DNA of 64,000 nucleotides from Petrosia ficiformis (GCA_947044365.1 OX345636.1:59027537-59091536); one strand, 5' to 3'. Positions 1-13,150 are shown, counted from the stretch's first letter. The notes: a model not told the origin generated them from the letters alone. A program made the numbers and translations.

Positions 1-973
1 CTTTAAAAGCAAAGCAGTTTATTATATTAAAAATATCAAACATAACACCAATTGAAATATACAAATATTATGGCCTGTAGGGCAATCCCTATGATTTCTT
101 TCCGCGAGGTTTAATGCATATAAATTATTTTATAATTATGTTTGTGTAACATATATAACTATGTGTTGTATACATAGTTGTGTCATTCTGGGTGTCTCGG
201 TCAATTAAGAAAGACTAGCAGAAAGAAAGCAGCTTGTAGCTTACATAGAAACTGGTACTAATAGCTATTCTACCTGAAATATATTCATAAAGTTCTATAA
301 GATCTTTTAAAAAGTAAGAAGAGTAGATAATGAAAATAATAACTATAATAGGCTGTTGTGTTTCAAACATGAGAAAGTCAGCCATGATTACTGAATGCTG
401 GATACCACAAAGCAATAATAATTGTAAGGATACTTTTATTTCCATAATTATACATGTATCTTGTTTCCCAGTCCATCTTACAGATAGGGTACTACATAAT
501 TATCTAAACAATTGACTATAAATGAATAATATTGCCTGGGCCATGACCCAGGCTAGCCCTGTGCTTGCTACACCTATGATAGATTTCTCATCAATCCTTG
601 TAGTGACTAACTTTCTAAAATAAGGACACCTTGCTGTTATGTAAAGCAGTCACGAATATACATGCCCCAAATAATTTTTATTAATATAAAATTATATGAT
701 ATCATGGACAATTGATTAATAATAACTTACTACTTGACAATTATCTACTTTAATGATATCTGTCCGCCATCTTGAAGATCGTATAGACACTTGATAATAA
801 TAAATACATGTATGTGCTTATGAAGGCATCTTCATCTACGTATATATTGGCAGTTATCATTGTAATAGAATATTATAGCTATGTACATGTATATATGAAT
901 AATGTAATATTGTAATTCTTGTAGACTTATTGTGTCTGTTAGTCCTGATGCATTCTGTTACTATTCTTAAAAG

Positions 974-1252
974 TAGGGCTGGAAATCAGTTGAGATTCTG
1001 AAATGGATTATCAAATTGATTGATAATCAATGGAAGTAATTAAGCCAATTAAGTAAATTAATACAGGAATCTCCTCCCATTTGATGATTAAAAAGGTTTC
1101 CCGTAACTTACATATTGTACATTACTTGATATCACATGCTTGAAAAGTATATCTTCTGGAATAATTAGCATAATTGATATCACAGACTTATAATTGATAA
1201 TCAGAAGAATTTTCAATATCGATTGATTAATAGATTAATCATCCCAGTCCTA
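974..1252. mobile_element. hAT-like MITE, 279 bp
   Basis: The ends are TAGGGCTGGAAATCA and the inverse of TAGGACTGGGATGA. The 8-bp repeat CTTAAAAG lies immediately left (966-973) and again at 1259-1266, but on the right it is separated from the element by the hexamer CATGTA. This looks like a hAT insertion with a later hexamer gain at its border. Confidence 0.6.
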
Positions 1253-1390
1253 CATGTACTTAAAAGTCTATTTATAGTAACATCATCCTGATAAGCACAT
1301 TGATTTAAAAGATTGCACTCTGGCTCTGTAATGATATTCATAACTCTTATTAATTTTAAAAACATATTTCAGCTACATGTACATAAACAG

Positions 1391-1566
1391 CAGTGTTTCT
1401 CCCAGGATAAATATTAAGTGTGAGGGAGTGCATCAGTGGTACATGACATTTGGGCAACAATGTTCAATCAGTGTTGTAAAACAGTGTTTTTAAAATTCAA
1501 AACTAAATGGTAGGGGAGCAAGACTGATATAGCGCCATGGTACCACCCTTTATGGGGGAAACACTG
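1391..1566. mobile_element. MITE with CAGTGTTTCTCC ends, copy 1
   Basis: The ends are CAGTGTTTCTCCC and GGGGGAAACACTG. It is homologous throughout to 63513-63663 (shared GAGTGCATCAGTG, ACATGAC and CCATGGTACCACC). Flanks carry imperfect repeats (ATAAACAG and AAAACAGG). Confidence 0.6.
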
Positions 1567-1935
1567 AAAACAGGTCTTCAGAGAAGTGCTTGTTTCAGTT
1601 AAAGTTTTGTTTTTATCCAATTCTTATATGCCTAATCACAAAGAGCTGGATAATCAAACTCTTAGGTACACTGTACATTTCTCTGGAGTGTAATGGATCA
1701 CATACAATTGAAACTACACATGCATGTACTTGTACATGTAATGGTTAACTACAAACTGTTCAGTCCACTTTCCTACTTACATGTAGTTTTGTATTGTCAC
1801 TATAGTGACAATTGTCACTACAAACAGTGGAATTCTCACTCTCTGTAGCAACATCTCGTATATGTATTGATGTTCATGTTTTGCAGGTCATCCTACATAG
1901 AGGGTGTATGCAACCATATCTAAACATTTGCTTAA

Positions 1936-2495
1936 CCCTTAGAGGACTGATGTCACATATATGTGACATTTCATCCCTGTTCCTAGCTACACGAAGCTGT
2001 CCAAATGGTTGTAATTGGCGTCAGGCACAAGTTGATGAACCTGGCTAAAAAATTTGATTGTTTTCTGGCCGCCCTTTGGCATAAATAACAATCATGGGGG
2101 AAATTTTAAGGGGGGGTGTCCCCCTGTTAATGCGGGGGTTCGAAGTGGGTGCAGCCCTCTCGCTGTCGATGAATTTTGCATTTTTTGATCATGCCCACGT
2201 TGTCTGGTGGGTACCTGAGGCATTTTCCTTGCTGTGAAACCTGAAATCGTGGGTGTAGCTGGTGCCAACATGCAGTGGGGTCATTTTGTTAGCCCCAGTT
2301 CCAGTCAAAAGAAGGAGAGCACTGCATTTGATTTGATCCTACGAAGTGCTTGGGGACTTTCGAGTCCTGGTAAGCAAGTTGGTGGAAGTAGTACTCCACG
2401 TCGGAAAAGGAGCCAAGTTTGGGGTAGAGAAAGTGAACGGTGCCCACATTATATGCAATAGAGTCACCAGTGTTGGAAATGGGAAGAATTTTGAA
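1936..2495. mobile_element. piggyBac-like MITE, right-truncated copy
   Basis: Left TTAA is at 1932-1935, followed by CCCTTAGAGGACTGATG and the palindrome at 1950-1969. The interior is collinear with 58884-59482. The right terminus is missing: the similarity stops in GAAGAATTTTGAA and ACATGT-rich sequence follows. Confidence 0.65.
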
Positions 2496-2499
2496 TACA

Positions 2500-2830
2500 T
2501 TAATACATGTACTTGTGCTATACATACTATATAAGTTACATGTACATGTTCATACTGTATTTACATGTATATTAGTACTTATACTTGTTATTATAATGCT
2601 TGTTGATATTATAATATGTACATGTAGTACATGTATACCATGTATATTACATGTACATGTACATACATGTGGTACATTTACATACATACAGTGTGTACTG
2701 CAATACAGTATATATGCTATTGTACATTTTGTAGCTAGCACACATCTACATACATGTACAATTATTCATGTTAATACTATAGATCATTTTCTTACTATAC
2801 TACATATTACATGTACATAGGATAGTACAT
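2500..2830. repeat. ACATGT-rich cluster
   Basis: Dense ACATGT/TACATG hexamers, alone and in tandem, with other AT sequence. Similar to 15830-16130. Comparable clusters lie at 9830-10040, 22730-22985, 27190-27500 and 32040-32160. Confidence 0.8.
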
Positions 2831-3423
2831 GTACATGCATATACATGTACACAATATAGTTATGAGATATTATGTGAGCATAAACAATACTATAGCCACC
2901 AAACTACATGTACATGTTATTTTAGGTATCAGCTGTGTTTGTATGTACATGTACTACATGTATTAATTGAGCTATGATAATTTATGATTATAATAAATTA
3001 TCATTCAAGCCTTTCAAATGTTGATTACTAACACCTCGAGGATTCTGTGATATCATGATTGTTTTATAGTGACAATATTATATACTCACCTATACAGATT
3101 CATTATTGGTTTCATTTGATAGTATAGGTCACATGTGAAAGTATAATTTCACTCCATTATTTTATTCATATACATATTCATATGCATGTACATGTACATA
3201 GTGGAATAAAAACAAGAAAATGAATTTTTAGTAATAGTTGGAACTATACAATATTCAAAATTAAATGAATCTGTATAAATACTAATACATGTAATTCTCC
3301 CCCTTTTATACAAGTCATATTCCCAGCTGATTATCTAATGATCCAGGTAACATGTTCACTTTAAGTTGGTACATAGTCTGGTAATTATAGTGTATTTATT
3401 AACTGACATACAGTATAATTATA

Positions 3424-3585
3424 TCAATAAAAAGTCACCATACAGTGCAGTAATTACTCAGTTTCTACAGTACATTAAAAGTGGTTTGACAGTAATTGGT
3501 GTACTTATGAATTACTGTAATTACTGTACTATACTGACAGTAGAAATAAGGTAATTATTGTTACTGTATGATGACTTTTTATTGA
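3424..3585. mobile_element. 162-bp MITE with 23-bp inverted ends
   Basis: TCAATAAAAAGTCACCATAC at the left is matched by the inverse of TCAATAAAAAGTCATCATAC at the right, with one mismatch in 23 nt. The interior contains several CAGTAATTAC-like motifs in both orientations. I found no second copy in the window. Confidence 0.6.
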
Positions 3586-5880
3586 CATGTATGGTACGTT
3601 TATCATTACTGTAAAAGTCATTTTTAAAACTAATTTTTAAATAAAACCTGTTCTTGTTATGCAAGCTATGAAAATACATGAAGTTTGATTAGTGTAGTTG
3701 TGAGAGACATCAAGCTGATAATTATATACCAATGCTAATTAATTAATTAATTAACCATTATATAGATGACATCAAATACATGTATATGTATGTAATTATT
3801 ACACTTACAGTCACTATCCTAGCATAATGTTTGTGTTCAGTTGCAAGCTCTTAAAAGTCAAATACATGTGAATAATTTTGCCCCATTTTTGGCTAAATGT
3901 TATAGACATGTACATTCTGTATTTATTATAATTATGGATAGTGACATTACCCTCATGATAAGACACAAACTGACTGAATGTTATACGTACATTAAACATC
4001 TCTCCTGATACAATACATTGGCTATTCATAAATAAATCAAGTCTACCATTCTATTGTAAGCATTACTAGTATACAGTGTTCTCAACAGGATTTTAGCACT
4101 TGGTAGAGCCTGTAAAACTAAGATTTATTAGGTGTGACTAAGTTTCTTGAATCAGGCCACAAGTTAGTAGGAAAATAATGAGTGATAGTAGTGTAGGCTT
4201 AATCCCAGAGCTGAAATGATGGACCAGCACCACCACTAAAAAGCCTAGTGAGAACATACCCTGCTAGTATATTGTCTAATATATCCATAAATTAGACATG
4301 CTATGAGACCTTTAAAAGTGGACAATTTTCAGTCTCAATTGACCTCTTGCTAATCGTTTTAGTTAAACACCCTTTATAATATAAGAACAGCTTGCTATTC
4401 TGTAAAGTAGCCACTAAATGTCCCAAATAATATCTTTACTAGAGAATGCTTGCATGAATGCAGTCATTGTGGGGCAAGCCTGAGAAGGAATAACCAAATG
4501 AGCAAAAGCAAGCAGAAGGGAAGAAGAGCAAAATGCAACAGTTCATGAGTTGGTTTTGGTTTTAGAGCAACAGGAACTCACAAAACATGTAGATCAGTTT
4601 ATCAGTACTATCAATCCAATCTCTCCTCTTTAGTCTATGCAGTTTGTCTAGCTCTGTCCCTCTCTCTTCTTTTCATCGATCTCTTTTCATCCATAGCTAT
4701 CACACAATGACACACATGTAGCTTTGTTAATTAATTAATAAAACGTATTTCAACAACGAAATACATACGTACATGTACCAAAAATTTATTGAAAAGTCAA
4801 CACGGTTTAATAGAACATACTGAATCATGTATAATACATACACATGTACATACATGTACATACATATATACGTAAAGAAAATTCTCAACCAACTCCCTAG
4901 TGTAGGGCTCTCTCAGGCTCGTCTCAATTCAAACAACAATACATAAATAATATTACATGTATATATTATGGGCAATAGATTGATACTAATATAATATAAT
5001 TGATATAATACTTGAACATTCTCTACAATAATGATGTCTGTTAGCCATCTTGAAGATCTTGTTAATTGTATAGACACTTGATAACAAATGATATGGGGTT
5101 ATGAAGACATGTATGTCTATTAGCAGTAGTGTTGTATTATTATGACAATGATGAGCACTATTAGTTATAGTATGACTAGTTTATCACTAGTTATGATTTA
5201 ATTATCTATAATAATATAGGCTTACTAAAAGGGTTTTAATTTTAGATAACTAACTAAAATTCCCAATTATTGGTGAATTTTGATTTTAGTTAATTATAGT
5301 TATTTCATCACACCTGTAATTTACGTAGTTATAGTTTAGCTAAAAGTCATAATGTCTTTAATGGAAGGGGTTTTAGTTATAATTATGTTTAATTAAAACA
5401 ACACTAATTGGTAGTTGTCATTTTGTAGCATAATATAGTATTATAGCTATATACATGTATGAATAATGTAATATTAATTTTAAAAGTTAACACAATGGTA
5501 TTATAGTACAATATACAAGAAAGAAGTGTGACTTACATCACAATATATGTGATGTAATTTTCAAAAACGGACACTTCCCAAAAATTTGGTATCAGGAAGA
5601 GCTACAATATTAATCTTCATATTAATTTTCAATACAAAATGGTAGACTTATGAGCTATTAACCTTAATTTGATCGAAATTGTTTTACAGGAAAGTGTCCC
5701 TTTCCAAACATTAGATCACATGTTGATGTTAGTTATATTTCATGTACATAATTATATATACATGCTTTTTCTACATAAGCTATAACTATTCCTCTACATG
5801 TAATCACATATACACATAGTCACACACATGCTTTTATTGCTTTAACAATTCCTAAGAAATTTTGTCAAGATATTTAGATA

Positions 5881-6240
5881 TGGGTTCACTTACAATTACA
5901 ATTGTAATTGAGGTCAATTACAATTACAATTATGTAGTTGTAATTGTACTGTAATTGAAACATTTGTATTGATGCTATTGTTAATCATAAGGATTTTACT
6001 TTCATTCGGCATTCTATACCAAATTATTAAAATGTAATGGTTATTATACATGTAGACACTTTCATTTTAGAATTTATGCTACCGGCTTAGAGGTATTGCT
6101 GTAATTATATTGTAATTGCATGCGACTGTACATGTAATTGTAGTTGAATGTCACATAATTGTAATTGTAATTAACCAGTGGTAGCTACACTGACAATAAT
6201 TGAAGCTGTAATTGTAATTGGCCTTTTGTAATTGAACCCA
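5881..6240. mobile_element. MITE with TGGGTTCA ends and ATTACAATT repeats, copy 1
   Basis: Begins TGGGTTCACTTACAATTACA and ends with the inverse TTGTAATTGAACCCA. The interior is dominated by TTACAATTACAATTGTAATTG-like palindromic runs. The same element is at 34765-35115 in cassette copy 3 but absent from copy 2 (near 20640), so it either inserted before copies 1 and 3 diverged or was replaced in copy 2. Confidence 0.65.
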
Positions 6241-6830
6241 GACCTGGTACACATACATGTAGATGTACATAACCACTATTAATTAATTTATATTCAAATG
6301 TCACCTGAAATAATTGGAACAGAGTGTTTGTATAAATGTAGCATTGTTAAGTAAATTCTTAGCTTGATACACCTACTATTATTCCACTATATATAAGAGA
6401 ACAACTACATTTTGTATTTAGTAATGACAACTATTGATCTTCCAGATAATAAATTCTATCATGTTTTATAATTAATAATGAAGATTTTAATAATAATCAT
6501 TTGTTTTATGTAGATATTCTCTTTTGTATACATTATACACATGTATCATGTACTTTTATATCTTCATTGTATCTAATTCAGATTATAAAGAGTATCACCA
6601 TACCATTGTGTATACTTACATAATCTTGTTTGAATTCTCATTAGTTTATATCTTATAATTCAGTTACATTCCTCCCTACTTAATCAACATGATGTTAAAT
6701 GTAGTATCCTATCAAGACACTAAATTGTTTAATATAATTATGATTAGTAATTGAGTCATGCATTTCTAATATGAATTGATTGTACAAATTCTAAAGAATT
6801 ACTTTTATTATTTCTTTTGCATAATTATAG

Positions 6831-6929
6831 TATGAAAATACACCCCTTCATTTGGCTTCTAGAGAGAATTATGAAGATGTGGTAGATATATTATTGCGTC
6901 AAGGATCAAATCCTCATACAAGGAATAAA
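6831..6929 (+). CDS. ankyrin-repeat exon A (one complete 33-residue repeat)
   Basis: The exon is preceded by a pyrimidine-rich tract ending in AG at 6829-6830 and followed by the donor GTTAGT at 6930. It is exactly 99 nt and phase 0 at both ends, so it adds one 33-residue repeat without shifting the frame. The translation begins Y-E-N-T-P-L-H-L-A-S and carries V-V-D-I-L-L-R-Q-G-S-N, matching the ankyrin consensus (TPLH turn, second helix, G-A/S-N-loop). Ankyrin repeats bind protein partners; the partner is unknown. Flanking intron is almost identical to that around the exons at 21252 and 36255, but this exon matches the 21252 exon at only about 63 of 99 bases by my count. Of the three it is closest to the general ankyrin consensus. 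Other exons of the gene must lie upstream of the window. Confidence 0.88.
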
Positions 6930-8383
6930 GTTAGTTCTAATAACACACTATACTATAGTATTCATTATGTTATTGTACTAATTCCAGTGGTAATACATAT
7001 TTTCATTAGTAATTGAATTTTGGGATTATAAAGAAGGGCTAATCTACTACAGATCTGTGTTATAATATATAAATACCTTGTATGATATAACAGTGTCACA
7101 AGTATGATATTTACATGGAATATGATTTACATTAGTCTCTAGTAGTGTAATGTAAATGAATTAATTGTAAGTACTCTCTGACTTTTACCATTTTGATGAC
7201 ATAATGATTATAATTATTATCCTTTCCAAATACAAAATGACTTTCTTCCTACAAACAGTTTTCATGCGTGACTGAAAACTTTTCACCACAATGTACATGT
7301 GTGTACATGTACATGTAGTATTAGAATAATACTGTTTAATGTGGACATTTTTATATACACACAAAAACATGTTATAAATGTCTTGTTTTGGTATACATGT
7401 GGTTAATACGTATATATACAAGAATGTGTACACATGTGTCTAGTAATTAGTCTGGTGGCACTGCCCCTTCACTGGTAGGATGAAGGGTTTGGTACATACA
7501 TGTACATGTACATGTATGTTACCAGATTGCTCCATCTCAAACCACACTTTTATGAGCACCACATCAAAAGTAACAAATACAATCGTCAATAACTCACTAT
7601 TCAGCCATTTTGCACAGGAAGCCAATAAATAATAGTGGTATTATAGATAATAGTGGTAATATAGATAATAGTGGTAATGTTAGAGAAATGAGTAAATTTA
7701 CACAATCTACTAATGATTTCAGTTGTCCATTCATTGTTTACATCATGGATTAAGTTTATTATTCTATAGGTTTTGCTAGAGTTTACGATGATTCTAAAAT
7801 GTGATAGAATTACAGATATTGTTGTACACAAGTTGGGATAAATATTATTCCATTATTCTGGACTATTACCAGTATTACCTATAATACCACTATTATTTAT
7901 TATAAGATCTCTATGAATTAGTATCCTCTCTAGACGGCCACACCCCCACAGTGAAAAACAGTCTGGTAGCTTTGGTCAACATTCCTGGCACATGCAGTGA
8001 CATCCCATTCCTTGTATTTGTATTGTACATGTATAATCAGATTACTCAGTGTATTACATGTAATTGATCACATGACTGTGTGTATTTAAAAATGTCATAT
8101 CAAACTCCTGCAATGAAACAAATGGTAATAAAGGCTATATAGCATCCCAGATACCATCCTTCCTAATCTAATCAAACTTGTTTGGTCATGTGACTAACTT
8201 GTTGAAAGCACTAGTTATAACTGCGTGTAGAAATTATTAATTATATTATACTATTACATTCTTGTTTGAAACAAATTGTATCACAGTTTCCCCAGATGCT
8301 TCCTCATTTTATCAATATAATTATCAGCCATGCAAGACTATTATATACTATATACATTTAGTATGTATACAAGTACATCAGTA

Positions 8384-8597
8384 TTTTTGATAAGCTTATA
8401 TGGCGCACCATTGGCCCAAAGAGCTTCTTATTTGGCACTGCACAGTTCTCTATTTGGGCCAGTGGTGCAGTTAATTATGATTATATTGTCAGTAACAGAA
8501 TTAACTCTTTGTTACTCGGCTCAAGATGTATTCTCAATGGCACACACACTAACCATTGTTGAGCCAATTTGGCCCATGCTTCAAAACTTATCAAAAA
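8384..8597. mobile_element. 214-bp MITE with TTTTTGATAAG ends
   Basis: The ends are TTTTTGATAAGCTT and AACTTATCAAAAA. The interior holds GGCGCACCATTGGCCC and GCCAATTTGGCCCATGC in opposite orientations. Further copies: 23502-23715, 40626-40840, 47100-47314 (inverted), and diverged ones at about 10455-10672, 25546-25745 and 27835-28040. The open frames overlapping these copies are not genes. Confidence 0.6.
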
Positions 8598-9829
8598 CTG
8601 TGAAGTACATGTGTATGTATTAATTTACAGCCTATAAAGGAATTAGTCTCAATGTAAGTACTCTCTGTCTGTTACCATTTTGGTGACATAATCCTTTCCA
8701 AATATATTGGATAAACACTTCATGAGATTCATGAAGAAAAATGACCTTCTTAGTTTCCATGCATGACTTAAAACTTTTAATAGAAGTTTATATTTCATAC
8801 CACCATATAAACATTATGTGTACATGTAGGTAGTATTTTAATACAGACATGTTTATATACACATAAAAACCAGTTATAAATGTCTCGTTTTGGTGTATAT
8901 GTGGGTAACATGTACAGTAGTCCTCAATAAAATGTTCACGTAGCATTGTTGTAGTACACAAGTAGTACTCTACACTCCATAAAACACTGAAAGAGCATAT
9001 TATTATGCATACTACACTTAATGAAATAATAAACAGCAGTGACATTTGAGCTCCACCTTCTACTACTAACTAACTCTTTACCTCTACATATACATGTATA
9101 ACTCTCCCATTTTATATAACTAGAGTCTGTAACTTACATGTACTTTGGTGGAAAGAAGTGTTGTTAAGTAAGCTACACATGTATAGATCTTAAATGTATA
9201 TATGATGCACTATCAGCAGGAAGATAGCAAGGCAGGTGCTTAAAAGTTTAGTAGTCTAAAGGGCAACACCCACACCTTTGCTTATACCTGTGTAACTTCA
9301 CATTTTACACAACACAGACTTCTAACTTCCTTAATTAGACAGGGGAGCTTCTAACAAAGTCGTAGATACCAAATACATGTATATGTACATGTACATGCTT
9401 CGTTAGTCAGAGGAAAGCAACAAAGCAAGTGTTTGAAATAGCAGTGGTCAGTGCCAACAGTCATGAGGCTAATGTGCTATGCGTTTTACATATAATTATG
9501 TACATATTATAATTAAAATGTTGCCGTAATTAATATAGTGGAACATACTTAGTGCATACGTACTACAGAAGGGTCTGGGACATACATGTACATGTACATG
9601 TATATTACCAGATTACTCAACCTCAAACCACACTCTTATAAGCTCCACCTCACATGTAACAAATACAATGTTCAATGTACTGTAAATGGGGAGGGTATAA
9701 AACCCGGAATAGAATGAAACTGAATGTGGAATGGAACGGAACCGAACCGAACTGGAAGTTGATAACTATTATTATATGTTTGGTAATCGAATTTAATATG
9801 TAATTTTAATATTATATCGTGCGCAATCG

Positions 9830-10040
9830 TACATGTGTACATGTATACTGTACATGTACATGTACTTCTTAACTGCATGTATAATAATTGTTACATGTAC
9901 ATACATGTACATGTACAATAATACATGTTCATACTATACGTCATCTTCATACTATAGTACATACGTAGTAGATGTACATGTATATACTGTGGTACTTCTA
10001 CATGTACATGTACATGTACAACTACAGTATATAATCTGTA
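9830..10040. repeat. ACATGT-rich cluster
   Basis: Runs of TACATG hexamers. Compared with the cassette 2 copy at 24935-25125, several runs differ in length by whole 6-nt units. Confidence 0.8.
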
Positions 10041-11124
10041 CTTAAAATTAAAAATTTGTGATATTTGAATTAAACATTGGCCACACCCACCATTAATTAA
10101 TTAAACGAATGCAAAATCTACAGACTCAGAGAATCCTAAAACTTTCATAAATGCTTTTGAAACATTTCTAAGATGTTCATGCATGTACTATTACTTGACT
10201 GTCTATTACTATCCCATGTCTGAGTTCACCCAACTACATGTTACATGCCATGCTTTGGCAACAAAATTAAATACCACTTACTCATAACAACCATACATAA
10301 GTAATAGATAGAGTAAAGGCAAAACACAAAGAAGTGATACTTACATGTACGTATGTATGTATGGTTGTTATATGGAAGTGGAATTTAATATTGTTGCCAA
10401 AACAAGGTACCATCCCCATCTTGTTCCTGTGCTTTTTCGGTTTTGATATATATCAGTGTTTATGAAAAGCTCATATGGCGCACCATTGACCCAAAGAGCT
10501 TCTTAATTATTTAGCACTGTACAGTTCTCTCTTTGAGCCACATGGTGCAATTAATTATGATTACATTGTCACTAACAGCTTTGTTAACTGGCTCAAGATG
10601 TTTCCAATGGCATAACACTCTAACCATTGTTGAGCCAATTTGGCCCAAGCTTCAAACTTATCAAACTCTCTCATCCCTACATACTCCATTTCATTTTTTA
10701 AAATGTTTTTATTATATATATAATATAATCACAATATAATAATTATTATTATAGTCAAGTATTGTCTACAATTATTTTCTTATCAGTAATTATTGTTCTA
10801 CACTGTGAGTGCATCATTAAAATAGTAAGGCCCTTAATTAATCCTTAGACAACTGTTATGGAATATACACAACAGTGTACATGTATGTGACATTTGGTAC
10901 CATACTGCATTCATGATCATGATGTAGCATTCCAAGTGTCATGTTTGTCCTCAGCAGCAAATCCAAGGAAGTCATGACAATTATTTGAGCTGAAAATAGA
11001 CTTAGACTGATTTTAATGGATATCCCCATTTGTTCAGCATTAATAAGGGCAGGACCACATTGATACTTGGGTTTTCATGCATTTGGGATATCTTGTTGAA
11101 TGAACTATGTACATGTACACTCTG

Positions 11125-11128
<4 letters not shown>

Positions 11129-11163
<35 letters not shown>
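11129..11163. repeat. TA dinucleotide microsatellite
   Basis: An uninterrupted TA run that is much shorter in the copies at 26192-26206 and 28486-28502. Confidence 0.9.
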
Positions 11164-11168
<5 letters not shown>

Positions 11169-11834
11169 TGTAGATGGTGTGAGACTATCAGTCTACATCC
11201 TCAAGATAGGAAACAAAATGACTGATGTAATGCATTAATTATCCTCTATCCATTTTAGTATATTGTACATGTCACTACAATGTCTCCATAAGTTACATGT
11301 ACTGTACAACCTCTTAAAAGCAGATGCACATGGTAAATTTGAAAATATTTTCAGTCGCTATTGATTTCATAGGCATAGCCAGACCTTTAGGATTGGATGG
11401 GCCAGGGAAAGCATAGATCGGCATGCAAAGCATGCCAAAACATTTTATCGTTAATAAATCCATGATAAGTGTGCTCTACCATTCGTGGCCAGGCAGACAA
11501 GTTGAGTTGGAGCTAGTTCAACTTTATTCTTGAGAGCATTCAAACTCTCTGATGTTCTCCGAGTGAAAAAACGATATTTATCACACAATAATTATAGTAC
11601 AATGTACCTTACACCACACCTCCCAATTATGTGAATAATATTGCCTGAGCCACAGCCCAGGCTGGCCCTGTGCTAGCTACACCTATCCTTGCAGTGACTA
11701 ACTCTCTAAAATAAGGACACCTTGCTATTATGTAAAGCAGTCAGAAATATACATGCCACAAATATTTTTTCTTAATTTATTGAAGGACAAAAAAATTTAA
11801 ACACAAAGCGAAAAACATCATCTGATCTTTCAAT

Positions 11835-12444
11835 ATGGTACCATTGGTGGCAGTCTATTGGAGAAAGAAGAGTAATCAAACATATACAGCAGTTTTCATC
11901 GCTGCCTTGCTAACGAAAAGAGTTTACCTTTTAGTATATATACTCAAGGACCTCGAATTTACAAGTTCTAGAGAGAGTTTAAAAGCATCACGAAAGATGC
12001 TGAAGAAACAAGGCAAAGGAGATCGTCCCCAGGCAGTAATGTCTTTATCTAATGAGGATATTGTAGCAAACTGGTGCACGGGGTGGTTCGAATCCAGAAC
12101 CTTTAATGCATACTGTATGGTTTCGGGTATATTACCACATTGGTATGCGAGGAAGGGATGAACCCAAAAAATATTGTTTTGGAGACTACACAATTTAGTC
12201 CACATCTGATGGAAGGAAATACATAGAATACACCAGTGAACAAGACACAAAAACAAGATCTTGAGAGCATGAATATGATCATCGCTCTTTCAAGCCCAAA
12301 ATGTGGGCTACTCCTGAATGTCCCAAGAGGTGTCCTGTAATCATTTTTGAGCATTTTATCCAAGACCGACCAGAAAGTACATGTACATGTATGTGCAAAC
12401 CAATGTCTCCATTTTACTTAGCCATCAACGGACTACTATTGGTT
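11835..12444 (+). pseudogene. Crypton-type (DUF3504) tyrosine recombinase relic, copy 1
   Basis: An open frame from 11835 encodes S-R-K-M-L-K-K-Q-G-K-G-D-R-P-Q-A, a motif typical of the DUF3504 / Crypton recombinase family. A frame change near 12140 leads to G-M-R-G-R-D-E-P, which contains the conserved catalytic-type arginine. The frame then continues through D-G-R-K-Y-I-E-Y, F-K-P-K-M-W-A-T-P and S-P-F-Y-L-A-I-N. Stops lie after the D-Y-T-I segment and after T-K-T-R-S. These enzymes are site-specific tyrosine recombinases of Crypton DNA transposons. The C-terminal catalytic part (second Arg, Tyr) is absent. Two in-frame ACATGT hexamers (12 nt, near 12378) are present here and not in copy 2. 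Confidence 0.72.
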
Positions 12445-12449
12445 GCAAA

Positions 12450-13150
12450 TAGTATAAGATAATGATTTTGCCTCTTTTTTGGGTAAATGTAATTGAAGGG
12501 GAAAGTATGTACTATTTTCAGACTTGCATGAGTTTTCTGGGATCCAGTAAACCCACACATGTACAATTGTACATGTATTCAAGAGGGTATTTGAAAGTGT
12601 AGCTTGTAGTATTTCTCTTCCTGAATGAATGTATATCTGATAGTGACATTACCCTCATGATAAGACATAAACAGACTGATTGTTATACATTAAACATCTT
12701 TCCTGATACAGTCCATAGACTATTCATAAATAAATCAAGTCTACCATTCTATTGTAAGCATTACTAGTATACAGTGTTCTGAACATGATTTTACTATTTG
12801 TGGTAAATGGATTAATTTATTAAAAGATTTAATAGGTGTGGCTAAGTTTCTTGAATCATGGCAAAAGTTAGTAGGAAAACGATGAGTGATAGTGATGTAG
12901 GCTTAATTCCAGAGCTGAAATGATGGACCAGGACCGCTACCAAAAAGCCTAGTGAGAACATACCCTGCTAGTATATTGTTTAATATATATGTATCTGTAC
13001 GTTATAAGCGAGAACACACGGTTAAGGAGGACAATTTTCAGTCCCAATTGGCCTCTTGCCAATCTTTGTAGTTAAAAACCATCATCCTTTTTGAATAAAT
13101 TATAAGTACTGTGTACCTTACTGAACTGTCCATTCAACAATAAACTGTTA
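12450..13150. repeat. dispersed block, one of four copies
   Basis: Contains GATAGTGACATTACCCTCATG, AATCAAGTCTACCATTCTATTG and GCCTAGTGAGAACATACCCTG. Other copies are at about 3840-4390, 16440-17230 and 30150-30820. It has no coding potential that I recognise; it may be an old transposon or simply duplicated intron. Confidence 0.7.

Larger units (their letters stand above)
1..6830 (+). other. intron of the ankyrin gene (or upstream region), left part
   Basis: I see no exon here. The stretch holds hAT-like MITEs (974-1252, 1391-1566), a truncated piggyBac-like element (1936 to about 2495), ACATGT-rich sequence (2500-2830), a segment present in inverted copy at 14340-14660 (2880-3190), a 162-bp MITE (3424-3585), a block at 3840-4390 shared with 12450-13150, 16440-17230 and 30150-30820, and a TGGGTTCA-ended MITE (5881-6240). 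From about 5560 the sequence is the first copy of the ankyrin cassette. It is called intron because the exon at 6831 has a 3' splice site and must be joined to something upstream. Short open frames here have no recognisable domain. Confidence 0.6.
5560..12480. repeat. segmental duplication, cassette copy 1 (with ankyrin exon A)
   Basis: Collinear with 20340-26600 and in part with 34460-37860. 7440-8240 and 21680-22540 are almost identical; the stretches 7601-7831 and 21904-22134 give the same translation in full. Breaks in collinearity are explained by element insertions. Confidence 0.85.

Noticed and set aside
2234..2525. Open frames on both strands in the first piggyBac-like copy (also 59045-59272)
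   Set aside because: Conserved only because the MITE is repeated. I find no match to transposase motifs on either strand.
7601..7831. 76-codon minus-strand frame identical to 21904-22134
   Set aside because: Identity reflects recent duplication. The sequence is a low-complexity run of ATAATAGTGGTA-type repeats.
8330..8623. 97-codon frame and its relatives at 23388-23741 and 40654-40866
   Set aside because: The frame lies across copies of the TTTTTGATAAG MITE and shows no domain. Its conservation is due to cassette duplication.
8788..9045. Minus-strand MSLLFII-like frame repeated at 23910, 33261, 36637 and 41031
   Set aside because: Five similar copies look like a conserved small membrane protein, but all lie in the duplicated cassette block. 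C-termini differ by frameshift, and no promoter or splice context is visible. I cannot exclude a small gene completely.
12080..12100. GGTTCGAATCC as a tRNA B box
   Set aside because: It lies within the Crypton coding relic in frame, and no tRNA fold surrounds it.
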